Assembly (NCBI RefSeq): GCF_024699985.1
Contig: NZ_JAJONA010000001.1
Span: 4,718,501 to 4,782,500 of the forward strand
Reading direction: 5' to 3'
Length of the DNA: 64,000 nucleotides
DNA from: Phenylobacterium sp. J367
GTDB taxonomy: Bacteria; Pseudomonadota; Alphaproteobacteria; Caulobacterales; Caulobacteraceae
Below the pieces are notes generated by a model, which made no database searches, was not told where the DNA came from, and saw nothing but the letters and a program-made list of their open reading frames with translations. Position numbers and translations under genes: made by a program. Position 1 is the first letter of the stretch; every line of letters begins with the position of its first letter. Positions 19,780 through 27,925 of this stretch are shown piece after piece.

Positions 19780-20409
19780 ATGGGATGTCGCTTGGTCGAC
19801 GCTGCGCAATTCCGCCTGTCCGAGCTTGAGCTCGATGCCCTGACGGAACTGATCAATATCGGCGTCGGACGCGCCGCTGCGAACCTCGCCACCATGTGCG
19901 GCAACGCCGTGACCCTTTCTGTCCCCGCCGTCTCCACCGTGACGCCGGAGCAGGCCTCCGAGATGGTCGGCGGCCCCCGCATGGGGAAGATGGTCGGCGT
20001 GGAGCAGGACTACGCCGGCGACGTCTACGGGCGCGCCCTGCTGGTGTTTCCGGAGGCGAGCAGCTTCGAGCTCGTGCGCGCCGTGTCAGGCGACGCTGTT
20101 CCGGCCGAGGAGATGCCCGCGCTGGCGCCGGAAGCGTTGCTGGAGACGGGCAATGTAGTCCTGCAGGCCTGTCTCGGCACGATCGCCAACATGCTCAAGC
20201 GGCGACTGGACATCAGCACGCCGAAGCTTGTGGAAGGCCTGCCGCGCGAGTTGTTCCCTCGGGTCTCCAAGGACGCCGTGCTCTTCGTCTATATCAACTT
20301 CTCGCTGCGGGGCCGGCGCATCCGCGGTTACATCGCGCTGCTCATGGACCTCGTCGCCCTCACCGCGCTCAAGCAGCTCGTCGCCGAGTTCGTCGACCGC
20401 GAGACCTAG
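19780..20409 (+). CDS. CheC-like chemotaxis protein
   Basis: This 209-residue soluble protein resembles CheC/CheX phosphatases, which remove phosphate from CheY-type regulators. The segment ALLETGNVVLQACLGTIANML holds the E-x2-N pair of the phosphatase motif, with a Pro about 22 residues later. Only one such motif is seen, whereas classical CheC has two. It is a clear paralogue of the protein at 22711-23361 (both start with a SELELDALTEL-type helix and share ETGNVVL). It faces the chemosensory operon; its stop codon and that of the hybrid kinase share the bases CTAG at 20406-20409. Confidence 0.75.
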   Translation: MGCRLVDAAQFRLSELELDALTELINIGVGRAAANLATMCGNAVTLSVPAVSTVTPEQASEMVGGPRMGKMVGVEQDYAGDVYGRALLVFPEASSFELVRAVSGDAVPAEEMPALAPEALLETGNVVLQACLGTIANMLKRRLDISTPKLVEGLPRELFPRVSKDAVLFVYINFSLRGRRIRGYIALLMDLVALTALKQLVAEFVDRET

Positions 20410-22706
20410 GGTGCGCCCGCGGTCCCGGGCGACTGCGCCGCGACCATCGCCCGGATCTTCTGCGCCAGGGTCTCGGCGGCGAAGGGCTTGGAGATCATCT
20501 CCATACCGGGGCCGAGGAAGTCCGATCGCCGGGACGCGCCGGCGGCGTATCCCGTCATGAACAGGACCGGCAGGTCCGGGCGGACGTCACGGGCCAGTTC
20601 GGCGAGCTGGCGGCCGTTGAGACCGGGCAGACCGATGTCGCTGACCATCAGGTCGACCCGCCGCTGCGACTGCAGGATCGCCAGCGCGTCCTCGGCGCCG
20701 GAGACGTCCAGGGCCACATAGCCAAGGTCACGGAGCAGTTCGACGACCACCGGCCGCACGGCTGGATCGTCCTCGACCACCAGCACCGTCTCGCCGGCCC
20801 CGCGCGGCGCCGGCGCGGCGGCCTTCGGCTCCGCCGCGGGCGCCTCGCCAAGATGGCGCGGGAGGTAGAGCCGGACCGTCGTGCCACGGCCGAGCTCGCT
20901 ATAGATAGTGACGTCGCCGCCGGACTGACGCGCGAAGCCGAACACCATCGACAGCCCCAGGCCGGTCCCCTGCCCCAGCGGCTTGGTGGTGAAGAAGGGA
21001 TCGAACACCCTCCCCATGACGTCGGGGGACATCCCGGTTCCGGTGTCGCTCACGCTGAGCTGCACATAGTCGCCGGGCGCAAGCTCCGACTGCGCGCCCG
21101 CGGCAAGCTGGACATTGACCGTCTCGATGGTCAGCTTGCCGCCGTCCGGCATGGCGTCACGGGCGTTGATCGCCAGGTTGAGAAGCGCGCTTTCCAGCTG
21201 GTTGGCGTCGACGACGGTGCTCCACAACCCGGGATCGAGTTCGATGGCCAGGTCGATCCGTTCACCCAGGGTCCGCCGCAGCAGATCCTCCATCGACAAC
21301 ACGAGGCCATTGGCGTCCACCGCGCTGGGGTCGAGGGTCTGCTGCCGGGAAAAGGCCAGCAGACGATGCGTCAGCGCCGCGGCCCGCTCGGCCGAGGCGA
21401 TCGCGCCCTGGATGAACCTCTGGGCCTCCGCCGGCTTTCCGCTTGCCAGGCGGCGCTGGACCATGTCCAGCCCGCCCAGGATGCCGGTCAGCATATTGTT
21501 GAAGTCGTGCGCGATGCCGCCGGTGAGCTGGCCCACGGCCTCCATCTTCTGGCTCTGGCGGAGCTGTTGTTCGAGCTGCTTGCGCTCGGTCACGTCGCGG
21601 CCCACCGCGTAGAACGCCTCGCCCTGCGGAATGACGGTCCAGTTCACCCACTTCCAGGCGCCGTCCCGCGCCCGCATGCGGACGTCCAGGTCCTCGAGGG
21701 CGACGGCGGCGTCTCCGCCGGACCACATCCGCCCCGCCGCGGCGAGGTCGTCCGCCTGCACGAAGTCCAGGAAGCTGCGGCCCACCACTTCGCTGTCCTC
21801 ATAGCCCAGGAGGCGCAGCCACGCGGGGTTCGCGGCGCGCAGGACACCGTCCTGACCGACGACGCCGAAGAGGTCGCGCGAGGTGCTCCAGAGCCGGTCG
21901 CGCTCCTGGGTGCGGGCCTCGACCCGCTGCTCCAGCGTCGCGGCCAGTTCGCGCAGTTGGGCCTCCGCCGCCTTCGCGGCGGTGATGTCGTAGATGGCCC
22001 CGACGGTCGTCGGGCCCGCGTCGTCGGCGGCGATCCGGCGCTCGCCCTGGATGGCCAGCCATCGCGGCTCGCCCGTGTCGGCCCGGCGGATGCGCACCTC
22101 GGAGCGGAAGGTGGGCTCGGCGTTGGATACGCCGCCGATCAAGGGCGGATCCCCGGGCTCTACAGTGGCGTTGATCGTGCGCACCGAGAGGGTGTCGGCC
22201 ACGCGCAAGCCCAGCAGACGGCAGAACTGATCCGAGACGTCCACCGTGCCGAATCCGTCGACGAACTCGAACGTGCCGACGCCGCCCGCGCTCTGGGCGA
22301 CGTCCAGCCGGTCCTCGACGCGCTTCTGTTCCGTGACGTCGGTGAGGACGCCGCTGAACGACTGCGGCCGGCGGTCCGCCACATGCTCGACCCGCGAGCG
22401 GGCCTGGACCCACCGCACGCCCTCCGTCGTCGTCACCCGGAACTCGCGGGCGAACACCTCCGCGCCCTGCGCGACCCCGGCGACGGCGATCCGGAGGCGG
22501 AGGCGGTCCTCGGGATGCACGCGCGCATAGAGGTCGGCGGCAGCAATGCCCGCCCTGGCCTGGCCGGGGTCGAGGCCGAGCAGGGCCGCAAACCGGGCGT
22601 CGCCGCGCACGCGTTCGTTCGCCAGGTCCCACGTCCACAGCCCCAGGGCGCCGGTCAGGTGTGGCGGCATGTCGGCGCCCGTCGCCATGTCATGCGGCCC
22701 CGCCAA
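20406..22706 (-). CDS. soluble hybrid histidine kinase with PAS sensors
   Basis: The 766-residue protein has no membrane helix. From the N-terminus it shows about three PAS domains (roughly residues 15-115, 125-255 and 275-395; each ends in a PAC-type TDVTEQK, DITAAK or RDVTERK), a dimerisation domain with phospho-acceptor GGIAHDFNNMLTGI, a HATPase domain (NLAINARDAM, DTGTGM, GTGLGLSMVFGF) and a C-terminal receiver with DLMVSDIGLPG. It is the last gene of the chemosensory operon, 4 bases after the CheC-like gene. The terminal receiver could exchange phosphate with the operon's CheY or CheA. The signal sensed is unknown. Confidence 0.87.
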   Translation of the reverse strand: MAGPHDMATGADMPPHLTGALGLWTWDLANERVRGDARFAALLGLDPGQARAGIAAADLYARVHPEDRLRLRIAVAGVAQGAEVFAREFRVTTTEGVRWVQARSRVEHVADRRPQSFSGVLTDVTEQKRVEDRLDVAQSAGGVGTFEFVDGFGTVDVSDQFCRLLGLRVADTLSVRTINATVEPGDPPLIGGVSNAEPTFRSEVRIRRADTGEPRWLAIQGERRIAADDAGPTTVGAIYDITAAKAAEAQLRELAATLEQRVEARTQERDRLWSTSRDLFGVVGQDGVLRAANPAWLRLLGYEDSEVVGRSFLDFVQADDLAAAGRMWSGGDAAVALEDLDVRMRARDGAWKWVNWTVIPQGEAFYAVGRDVTERKQLEQQLRQSQKMEAVGQLTGGIAHDFNNMLTGILGGLDMVQRRLASGKPAEAQRFIQGAIASAERAAALTHRLLAFSRQQTLDPSAVDANGLVLSMEDLLRRTLGERIDLAIELDPGLWSTVVDANQLESALLNLAINARDAMPDGGKLTIETVNVQLAAGAQSELAPGDYVQLSVSDTGTGMSPDVMGRVFDPFFTTKPLGQGTGLGLSMVFGFARQSGGDVTIYSELGRGTTVRLYLPRHLGEAPAAEPKAAAPAPRGAGETVLVVEDDPAVRPVVVELLRDLGYVALDVSGAEDALAILQSQRRVDLMVSDIGLPGLNGRQLAELARDVRPDLPVLFMTGYAAGASRRSDFLGPGMEMISKPFAAETLAQKIRAMVAAQSPGTAGAP

Positions 22707-22710
22707 GCGC

Positions 22711-23361
22711 TCAGACCTCCGCCGCCGCGGACGGGCCGACCACGCGGGCGATGAACTCGGCGATCAGGGTCTTCAGGGAGTCCAGCGAGGACAGATCCAT
22801 GAGCACGGCGATGTAGCCGCGGATGTCCCGCTCGCTGATGGCGAAGTTGATGTAGAGGAACAGGACCACGCCGTCGGCAGTCGCCGCCTCGTCCAGTTGG
22901 AAGAGCCGCGCGCCCTCGCCGCGCATGACGCCGGGCAGCGACATCTCCAGCGGCCGCTGGAGCATGTTGGCCATGGTGGCGAGACAGTTGTTGAGCACCA
23001 CATTGCCCGTCTCCGCCAGCGCCTCGTCCTCGAACTCGCGCATGTCGGCGTCGCTCAGCTCGCCGCCCGTCACCGCCTGGACCAGGGCCATGCTGTTGGC
23101 CTCGGGAAAGATCAGCAGGGCGCGGCCGGCGAAGGCGCCGTCGAAGTCCTGGCGCACCGCCACCAGGCCGCCGGTTTCGCGCTCGGCCATCAGGTTGACG
23201 GCGTCGGCCCGGCCGACCACCTCAACCGAAGGGACCGACAGGAACACCTGGCGACCGACCATCTGGCGCAGGCTGGCGGCGGCGCGGCTGACGCAGATGT
23301 TCACCAGCTCGGTGAGGGCGTCGACCTCGAGCTCGCTGAGATAGATCCGGCCTTCGGTCAT
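22711..23361 (-). CDS. CheC-like chemotaxis protein (operon copy)
   Basis: This 216-residue CheC-family protein has the helix SELEVDALTELVNI at the start and the phosphatase-type segment AETGNVVLNNCLATMANML near residue 125. It is a paralogue of the 19780 gene. It overlaps the CheY-like gene by 4 bases, so the two products are made together, which fits a phosphatase acting on that very regulator. As in its paralogue only one E-x2-N motif is visible. The role is inferred from family and context. Confidence 0.77.
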   Translation of the reverse strand: MTEGRIYLSELEVDALTELVNICVSRAAASLRQMVGRQVFLSVPSVEVVGRADAVNLMAERETGGLVAVRQDFDGAFAGRALLIFPEANSMALVQAVTGGELSDADMREFEDEALAETGNVVLNNCLATMANMLQRPLEMSLPGVMRGEGARLFQLDEAATADGVVLFLYINFAISERDIRGYIAVLMDLSSLDSLKTLIAEFIARVVGPSAAAEV

Positions 23362-23738
23362 TTCCCGGCCTGACGCAGCTTGAGCGCCGCGCCGGAGAGG
23401 AAGCCTCGGAGACTGTCCTCGGTGATCGGCTTGGGCACAAAGGTCGCGCCGGCCGCGCGGGCCCGGCCGATGACCTCGTCCTGAACGTTGGCGGTGGCGA
23501 GCGCGATCGGCATCTCGGGAGAGCGAGCGCGCAGTTCCTCCGCCAGTTCCAGCCCATTGCGGCCCGGCATGTTGAAATCAAGCACCACCACATCGACTTG
23601 GTGGGCTTCCAGCACCGCCAGGGCCTCGTCGGCGTTGCCGGCTTCGAGGCGGGTCCACTCAGGCTGCAGAGCGGCCACGGCCTTGCCGACCACGATGCGG
23701 GCCAGCTTGCTGTCGTCAACGATGAGGACAGTCGTCAA
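23358..23738 (-). CDS. CheY-like single-domain response regulator
   Basis: The 126-residue protein is one receiver domain. It has the acidic pair in LIVDDSKLAR, the phospho-acceptor Asp in VVLDFNMPG, the conserved Thr/Ala position in IALATANV and the Lys in FVPKPIT. It carries no output domain, so it should act by binding a partner once phosphorylated by CheA. It overlaps both neighbours by 4 bases. Whether it addresses a flagellar motor or another target cannot be told; no motility genes lie in the window. Confidence 0.88.
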   Translation of the reverse strand: MTTVLIVDDSKLARIVVGKAVAALQPEWTRLEAGNADEALAVLEAHQVDVVVLDFNMPGRNGLELAEELRARSPEMPIALATANVQDEVIGRARAAGATFVPKPITEDSLRGFLSGAALKLRQAGK

Positions 23739-24058
23739 ATCCGAACTCCTTCAATCCTTTCGCTCCCGGGGGCGGAAGGGGCTGCTTCCTTATCGCCCAC
23801 AAGGGCGCTTGTCGTCATGTGGGCGTCGCCGGCGAGCGCCGGCAAGAGATGGTCTCGCAGGAACGCCTCGTCGGGCGCGCCGCGCAGCTGGGGGCGCCAG
23901 GCCAGCAACACCTGGACGACGGCGGCGTGCAACCCCTGGCAGCGCGAGAGATCGACGACGCCGGCGCCGGCGCCCAGGTGCCCGGCCAGCACCTCGGCTT
24001 CCTCGACCCGGCAGACGCCTTCCAGCCAGGCGATGTTGTCCTCCCGACGAACGGTCAT
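23735..24058 (-). CDS. small STAS-like protein of the chemosensory operon
   Basis: This 107-residue protein sits between CheA and the CheY-like gene with 4-base overlaps on both sides. The middle (LAGHLGAGAGVVDLSRCQGLHAAVVQVLL split over residues 24-52) has the strand-loop-helix rhythm of STAS domains, with DLSRCQGLHAA in place of the usual Asp-Ser loop that is phosphorylated in anti-anti-sigma factors. The C-terminal 40 residues look disordered. The family call is tentative; it may be a scaffold or switch partner of CheA. Confidence 0.5.
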   Translation of the reverse strand: MTVRREDNIAWLEGVCRVEEAEVLAGHLGAGAGVVDLSRCQGLHAAVVQVLLAWRPQLRGAPDEAFLRDHLLPALAGDAHMTTSALVGDKEAAPSAPGSERIEGVRI

Positions 24059-25992
24059 CCGATCAGCTCCGGGATGTCGAGGACCATCAGAACGCGGCCA
24101 TCGCCCAACAGGCTGCTGCCGAGCACCCCCGGGACGCGGGCGAGCACGCCGGCCAGCGGGCGGAGCGGCGCTTCGATACGGTCGCCGAAGGCGTCCACGC
24201 TGACGGCGGCGAGCTCGTCGCCGGAGCGGATGATCATCACCTTCAGGTCACGCTCGGCCGGGTCCGGCCCGGGCATCGCCAGCAGCCCCGCGAGGGACAG
24301 CAGGGGCACCGGGCGGTCGCGCCAGACGAGCGCTCGCCCCGCGCGGACGGGCGTCAGGCTGCCGGGCGCCACCTGGGTCGCCTCGACGACGCTCTCCAGC
24401 GGCACGCCGAATGTCTCGCCGGCGGCCTCCACCATCATGAGACGCGCCAGCCTCACCCGAACCGGGAGGCGAAGGACGAAGCGCGTCCCGCGCTCCCGTA
24501 TGGTGTGAACGCTCACCTCCCCGCCCAGGGCGGCGGTGCGGGCGCGGACCGCATCCAGGCCCACGCCCCGTCCCGAAAGCTCGGTGACCGACGCCGCCGT
24601 CGAGAAGCCCGGCCGGAAGATCAGGTCCGCGGCGAGATCGTCCGACATGGCGGCCAGGGCTTCGGCCGAGGCCAGTCCCCGGCGAACCGCGGTGGACCTG
24701 ACACGGGCGATGTCGAGGCCGCGACCGTCGTCGGCGAGCTCGATGACGATCTGGTCGCCCGCCGGCATGGCGGAGAGCCTGAGGAGCGCCGGAACCGGCT
24801 TGCCCGCCGCGCGCCGCTCGGCGGTGGGCTCGATCCCATGGTCGATGGCGTTGCGGATGAGGTGCAGCAGCGGCTCGTGGAGTCCGTCGGCAATGGCCTT
24901 GTCGACCTCCGCGCCCTCGCCCGAAAGGACCAGGTCCACGGACTTGCCGAGACTGGCCGCGAGCTGCCGCACGATGGGCGGGAATCGCCGGAACAGGGGC
25001 GCGAGCGGGACAAGGCGCATCCGGCCGATGGTCTCGTGCAGCCGCGCGATGCGCCGGTCGAGGTCCGCCTGGGCTGCGGCGAGGCTGCGCGCCAGGCCGG
25101 GCGGCGACGTCGCGGCGGCCTGCGCGAGCAGTTGGGTGAGCGCGTTCTTGGCGACCACGAGGTCGTCCGCGCTGGCGGCGAGCGCGTCGACGCGTGCGGC
25201 GTCGACCCGCAGCGATCGCGCCTGCGGCTCGGTCCCGGACCGTGCGGCGAGGGGCGGCTCGCCTTGGGAAACCCGCTCGGCCGGCTCGGCGAACGCCACC
25301 TGGTCCGCGACGAAGCGGAAGGCGGCCTGCAGGGCCGTGAGCGGAGCGGCGCTGAGGCCGCTCAGTACGAGATTGCAGGTGAACGGATCATAGGCCGGGT
25401 CGGGCTCCGGCGGCGTCCGGCTGTCGAGGCGCAGGTGGACGAGGCCGGGGACGGTGGCGACCACGGCGACCGGATCGTCCCCCGAGAAGTAGACGCCCGC
25501 ATTCGGGGTGTAACGGAAGGCGATCAGCGGGCCCGCAACGCCCGGCGCCTCGCGCCGCAACGCTTCCGCCCAGTCGGCGGTGGGCGCGCGGTCGGGGGCC
25601 GCCGCGGCGGCGTCCATGGCCCCGAGCCGCGCGACGAGGGCCGAGCTCTCTACGGCGGCGTCGCCGGGCAGTTCGCCGCTCGCGGCGATGGCCTCCACCC
25701 AGAGCTCGGCCTGTTCAACGGCCGCCGCCAGCGCGCCGACGAGGCCAGGGTCGATCTGGCGCGCGCCCTGCCGCACCTCGCTCAGCCGGTCTTCGGCGGC
25801 ATGGAAGGCCTGCTCCAGCGCCGTGAAGCCGATCAGTCCGCCCGAACCCTTCAGCGTATGGGTCGCCCGGAACAGCCCTTCCAGGGCGGCGGTGTCGTCG
25901 GGCCCTCGCTCCAGGGCCAGCAGGTCGTCCGCCGCCTGGTCCAGGAGCTCCCTCGCCTCCTCGACGAAGGCGGCCAGCAGGTCGTCGCTCAT
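24055..25992 (-). CDS. cheA: chemotaxis histidine kinase CheA
   Basis: The 645-residue kinase starts with an HPt domain whose phospho-acceptor His lies in ATHTLKGSGG near residue 45. A less conserved region of some 200 residues follows, then the dimerisation helices, the HATPase domain (HLIRNAIDHGIE, ADDGRGLD, GRGVGLDAV) and a C-terminal CheW-like domain ending MVLDIPELIG. All catalytic boxes are intact. There is no receiver domain attached. It overlaps the STAS-like gene and cheR by 4 bases each. It should phosphorylate the CheY-like protein and CheB of the same operon. Confidence 0.94.
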   Translation of the reverse strand: MSDDLLAAFVEEARELLDQAADDLLALERGPDDTAALEGLFRATHTLKGSGGLIGFTALEQAFHAAEDRLSEVRQGARQIDPGLVGALAAAVEQAELWVEAIAASGELPGDAAVESSALVARLGAMDAAAAAPDRAPTADWAEALRREAPGVAGPLIAFRYTPNAGVYFSGDDPVAVVATVPGLVHLRLDSRTPPEPDPAYDPFTCNLVLSGLSAAPLTALQAAFRFVADQVAFAEPAERVSQGEPPLAARSGTEPQARSLRVDAARVDALAASADDLVVAKNALTQLLAQAAATSPPGLARSLAAAQADLDRRIARLHETIGRMRLVPLAPLFRRFPPIVRQLAASLGKSVDLVLSGEGAEVDKAIADGLHEPLLHLIRNAIDHGIEPTAERRAAGKPVPALLRLSAMPAGDQIVIELADDGRGLDIARVRSTAVRRGLASAEALAAMSDDLAADLIFRPGFSTAASVTELSGRGVGLDAVRARTAALGGEVSVHTIRERGTRFVLRLPVRVRLARLMMVEAAGETFGVPLESVVEATQVAPGSLTPVRAGRALVWRDRPVPLLSLAGLLAMPGPDPAERDLKVMIIRSGDELAAVSVDAFGDRIEAPLRPLAGVLARVPGVLGSSLLGDGRVLMVLDIPELIG

Positions 25993-26828
25993 GCGTCGTC
26001 CTCCGGACGCTGGTAGACGACCGCGTCCTTGAACCGCCGCACTTTGAACCGCTCGGAAATGCGCGTCATCGACTCTGTGTGGCCAAGGCAGATGAAGCCG
26101 CCGGGCTGCAGGGCCGTGTAGAGATTGTCGACCGCACGGGCGCGCGCCGCGTCGTCGAAGTAGATCAGCACATTGCGGCAGAAGATCACCTCGAACCGGC
26201 CGTGCGCGGCGAGCGTCGAGCTTTCCATCAGGTTGGCCGACGAGAAGGTGACGGACTCCCTCAGATCCTGGATGATCTCCCGTTCCCCGTTGACCGCCGG
26301 CTCGAAGTACCGTTGCGCGACATCCTGGGGCAGCCGCGCCAGCGCGCGTTCGCCGTAGCGCCCCAGGCGGGCCTGGGCGAGCGCGGCGGCGTCGATGTCC
26401 GAGCCGGCGATCTCCACATGATAAGCGTCGACCATCGGCCAGTTCTCGAGCAGCCAGATGGCGATGGAGTAGGCTTCCTCCCCGGTCGAACAGGGCAGCG
26501 ACCAGATGCGGACCTTGTCGCCGGGCCCCTTGTGGCGGACGATCTCCGGCAGCAGGTTCTGCGACAGGCAGCGGAGCTGATGCTCCTCCCGGTAGAAATA
26601 GGTCTCGTTGACGGTGAAGGCGCTGATGAAGGCCGCCAGCTCGGCCGGGTCGGCGCGGAGCCGGGCGAGGTAGCCGCTGAAGGCCGGTTCGTTCGCCGCC
26701 GCCATGCGGTCGGCCACCCGCCGCTCGACGTAGTAGCGCTTGCTCTCGCCGTAGACCATTCCGGTGCGGTCGTAGAGATAGCGGCAGATCCGCTCCAGGT
26801 CGGCCGGCGTGAGGGCGGTCTCGCTCAT
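25989..26828 (-). CDS. cheR: chemoreceptor methyltransferase CheR
   Basis: CheR methylates glutamates of chemoreceptors with S-adenosylmethionine. The 279-residue protein has the N-terminal helical domain (RICRYLYDRTGMVY, YYVERRVADRM), the active-site segment TVNETYFYRE and the Rossmann-type methyltransferase core with WSLPCSTGEEAYSIA, SDIDAAAL and FCRNVLIYFD. I took the ATG at 26828, which gives the typical length and a 4-base overlap with cheB. The C-terminus is short and carries no TPR domain. Confidence 0.94.
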   Translation of the reverse strand: MSETALTPADLERICRYLYDRTGMVYGESKRYYVERRVADRMAAANEPAFSGYLARLRADPAELAAFISAFTVNETYFYREEHQLRCLSQNLLPEIVRHKGPGDKVRIWSLPCSTGEEAYSIAIWLLENWPMVDAYHVEIAGSDIDAAALAQARLGRYGERALARLPQDVAQRYFEPAVNGEREIIQDLRESVTFSSANLMESSTLAAHGRFEVIFCRNVLIYFDDAARARAVDNLYTALQPGGFICLGHTESMTRISERFKVRRFKDAVVYQRPEDDA

Positions 26829-27925
26829 CGGGGCGCCGCCAGGAGGGCCGCGGAGATCTCCTCGAGCGGGGCGACCACCGTGGCGCCGCCCGCCCGCACC
26901 AACTCGCCGGGCATGCCCCAGACGACCGCCGTCTCCTCCGATTCGGCGCAGGTCCAGCCGCCGTCGGCCCGGAGCTGCGCCATCGCCCGCGCGCCGTCCG
27001 ACCCCATCCCGGTCATCAGGACGCCGGCCAGCTGCTGGGCCGGCAGCACGCCGCGCGCGCTCTCCATCAGGCGTTCGACGCTCGGATGCCAACGATGGTC
27101 GGGGTGGGCCGGGGCCGACAGCGCGAAGATGCCCTCCGCGCGCCGCACCAGGATCATGTCGGCGTCGCCACGGGCGATGTAGACCTTGCCCGGCTCGACG
27201 CGCGTCGGCGCCGTCACCTCGGTCACCTCCAGCGCGCAGAGGCCATCGAGCCGCCGCGCCAGCGGCCCCGTGAAGGCGCGCGGCATATGCTGGGCGACGA
27301 GGATCGGCCAGGGGAAGTCGGCCGGCAGCGGCGCGAGCAGCGCGTCGAGCGCAGGCGGCCCGCCTGTCGAACAGCCCACCACGACCAGGCCGGCTTCCGA
27401 CGACGTCGCCGGCCCAGCGACGCCCAGCCGGGCCGGCCGCCGACTGGTGCGGGCCCGGTCGCGCGGCCGCGGCTCCACGGCCGCGGCCAGACTGCTGCGG
27501 ACCCGCTCGGCCAGCCGGTGGGTCCGCCGGATCCGGGCGCGCGCGGCGGTGCGCACCGTCTCCAGGAGCAGCGGTCCGAAGGCTTCGATCTCCAGCGACA
27601 TGGCCCGGGACGGCTTGGCGACCACGTCGACCGCGCCGAGCGCCAGAGCCTCCACGGTCTCGGCGGCGCCTTCCGCTGTGAGCGAGGACAGCATGACCAC
27701 GGGGGTGGGTCGTTCCACCATGATCCGATCCAGGCAGGCCAGCCCGTTGAGCCTCGGCATCTGCACGTCGAGCGTGATCACGTGGGGCTCGAAGGACTTC
27801 AGCATCTCGAGCGCCTCGACGCCGTCGCGCGCGAAGGCGACCTCGAAGTCTCCGGCCGCCCGGAACACTTCGGCCAGCAGACGTCGGACCAGCGGCGAGT
27901 CGTCGACGACCAGGATGCGGATCAC
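26825..27925 (-). CDS. cheB: chemoreceptor methylesterase/deamidase CheB
   Basis: CheB removes methyl groups from chemoreceptors when phosphorylated. The 366-residue protein has an N-terminal receiver with VDDSPLVRR and the phospho-acceptor in ITLDVQMPR, an Arg-rich linker, and a methylesterase domain with the catalytic Ser in VGCSTGGP, His in AQHMPRAF and Asp in GMGSDGARAM. All three catalytic residues are present. It overlaps cheR and the CheW-repeat gene by 4 bases each, giving a strictly coupled operon. Confidence 0.94.
   Translation of the reverse strand: MIRILVVDDSPLVRRLLAEVFRAAGDFEVAFARDGVEALEMLKSFEPHVITLDVQMPRLNGLACLDRIMVERPTPVVMLSSLTAEGAAETVEALALGAVDVVAKPSRAMSLEIEAFGPLLLETVRTAARARIRRTHRLAERVRSSLAAAVEPRPRDRARTSRRPARLGVAGPATSSEAGLVVVGCSTGGPPALDALLAPLPADFPWPILVAQHMPRAFTGPLARRLDGLCALEVTEVTAPTRVEPGKVYIARGDADMILVRRAEGIFALSAPAHPDHRWHPSVERLMESARGVLPAQQLAGVLMTGMGSDGARAMAQLRADGGWTCAESEETAVVWGMPGELVRAGGATVVAPLEEISAALLAAPR

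Noticed and set aside
23488-26016. 842-residue plus-strand reading frame over the cheA region
   Set aside because: Shadow of cheA and its neighbours, which have intact catalytic motifs on the minus strand.
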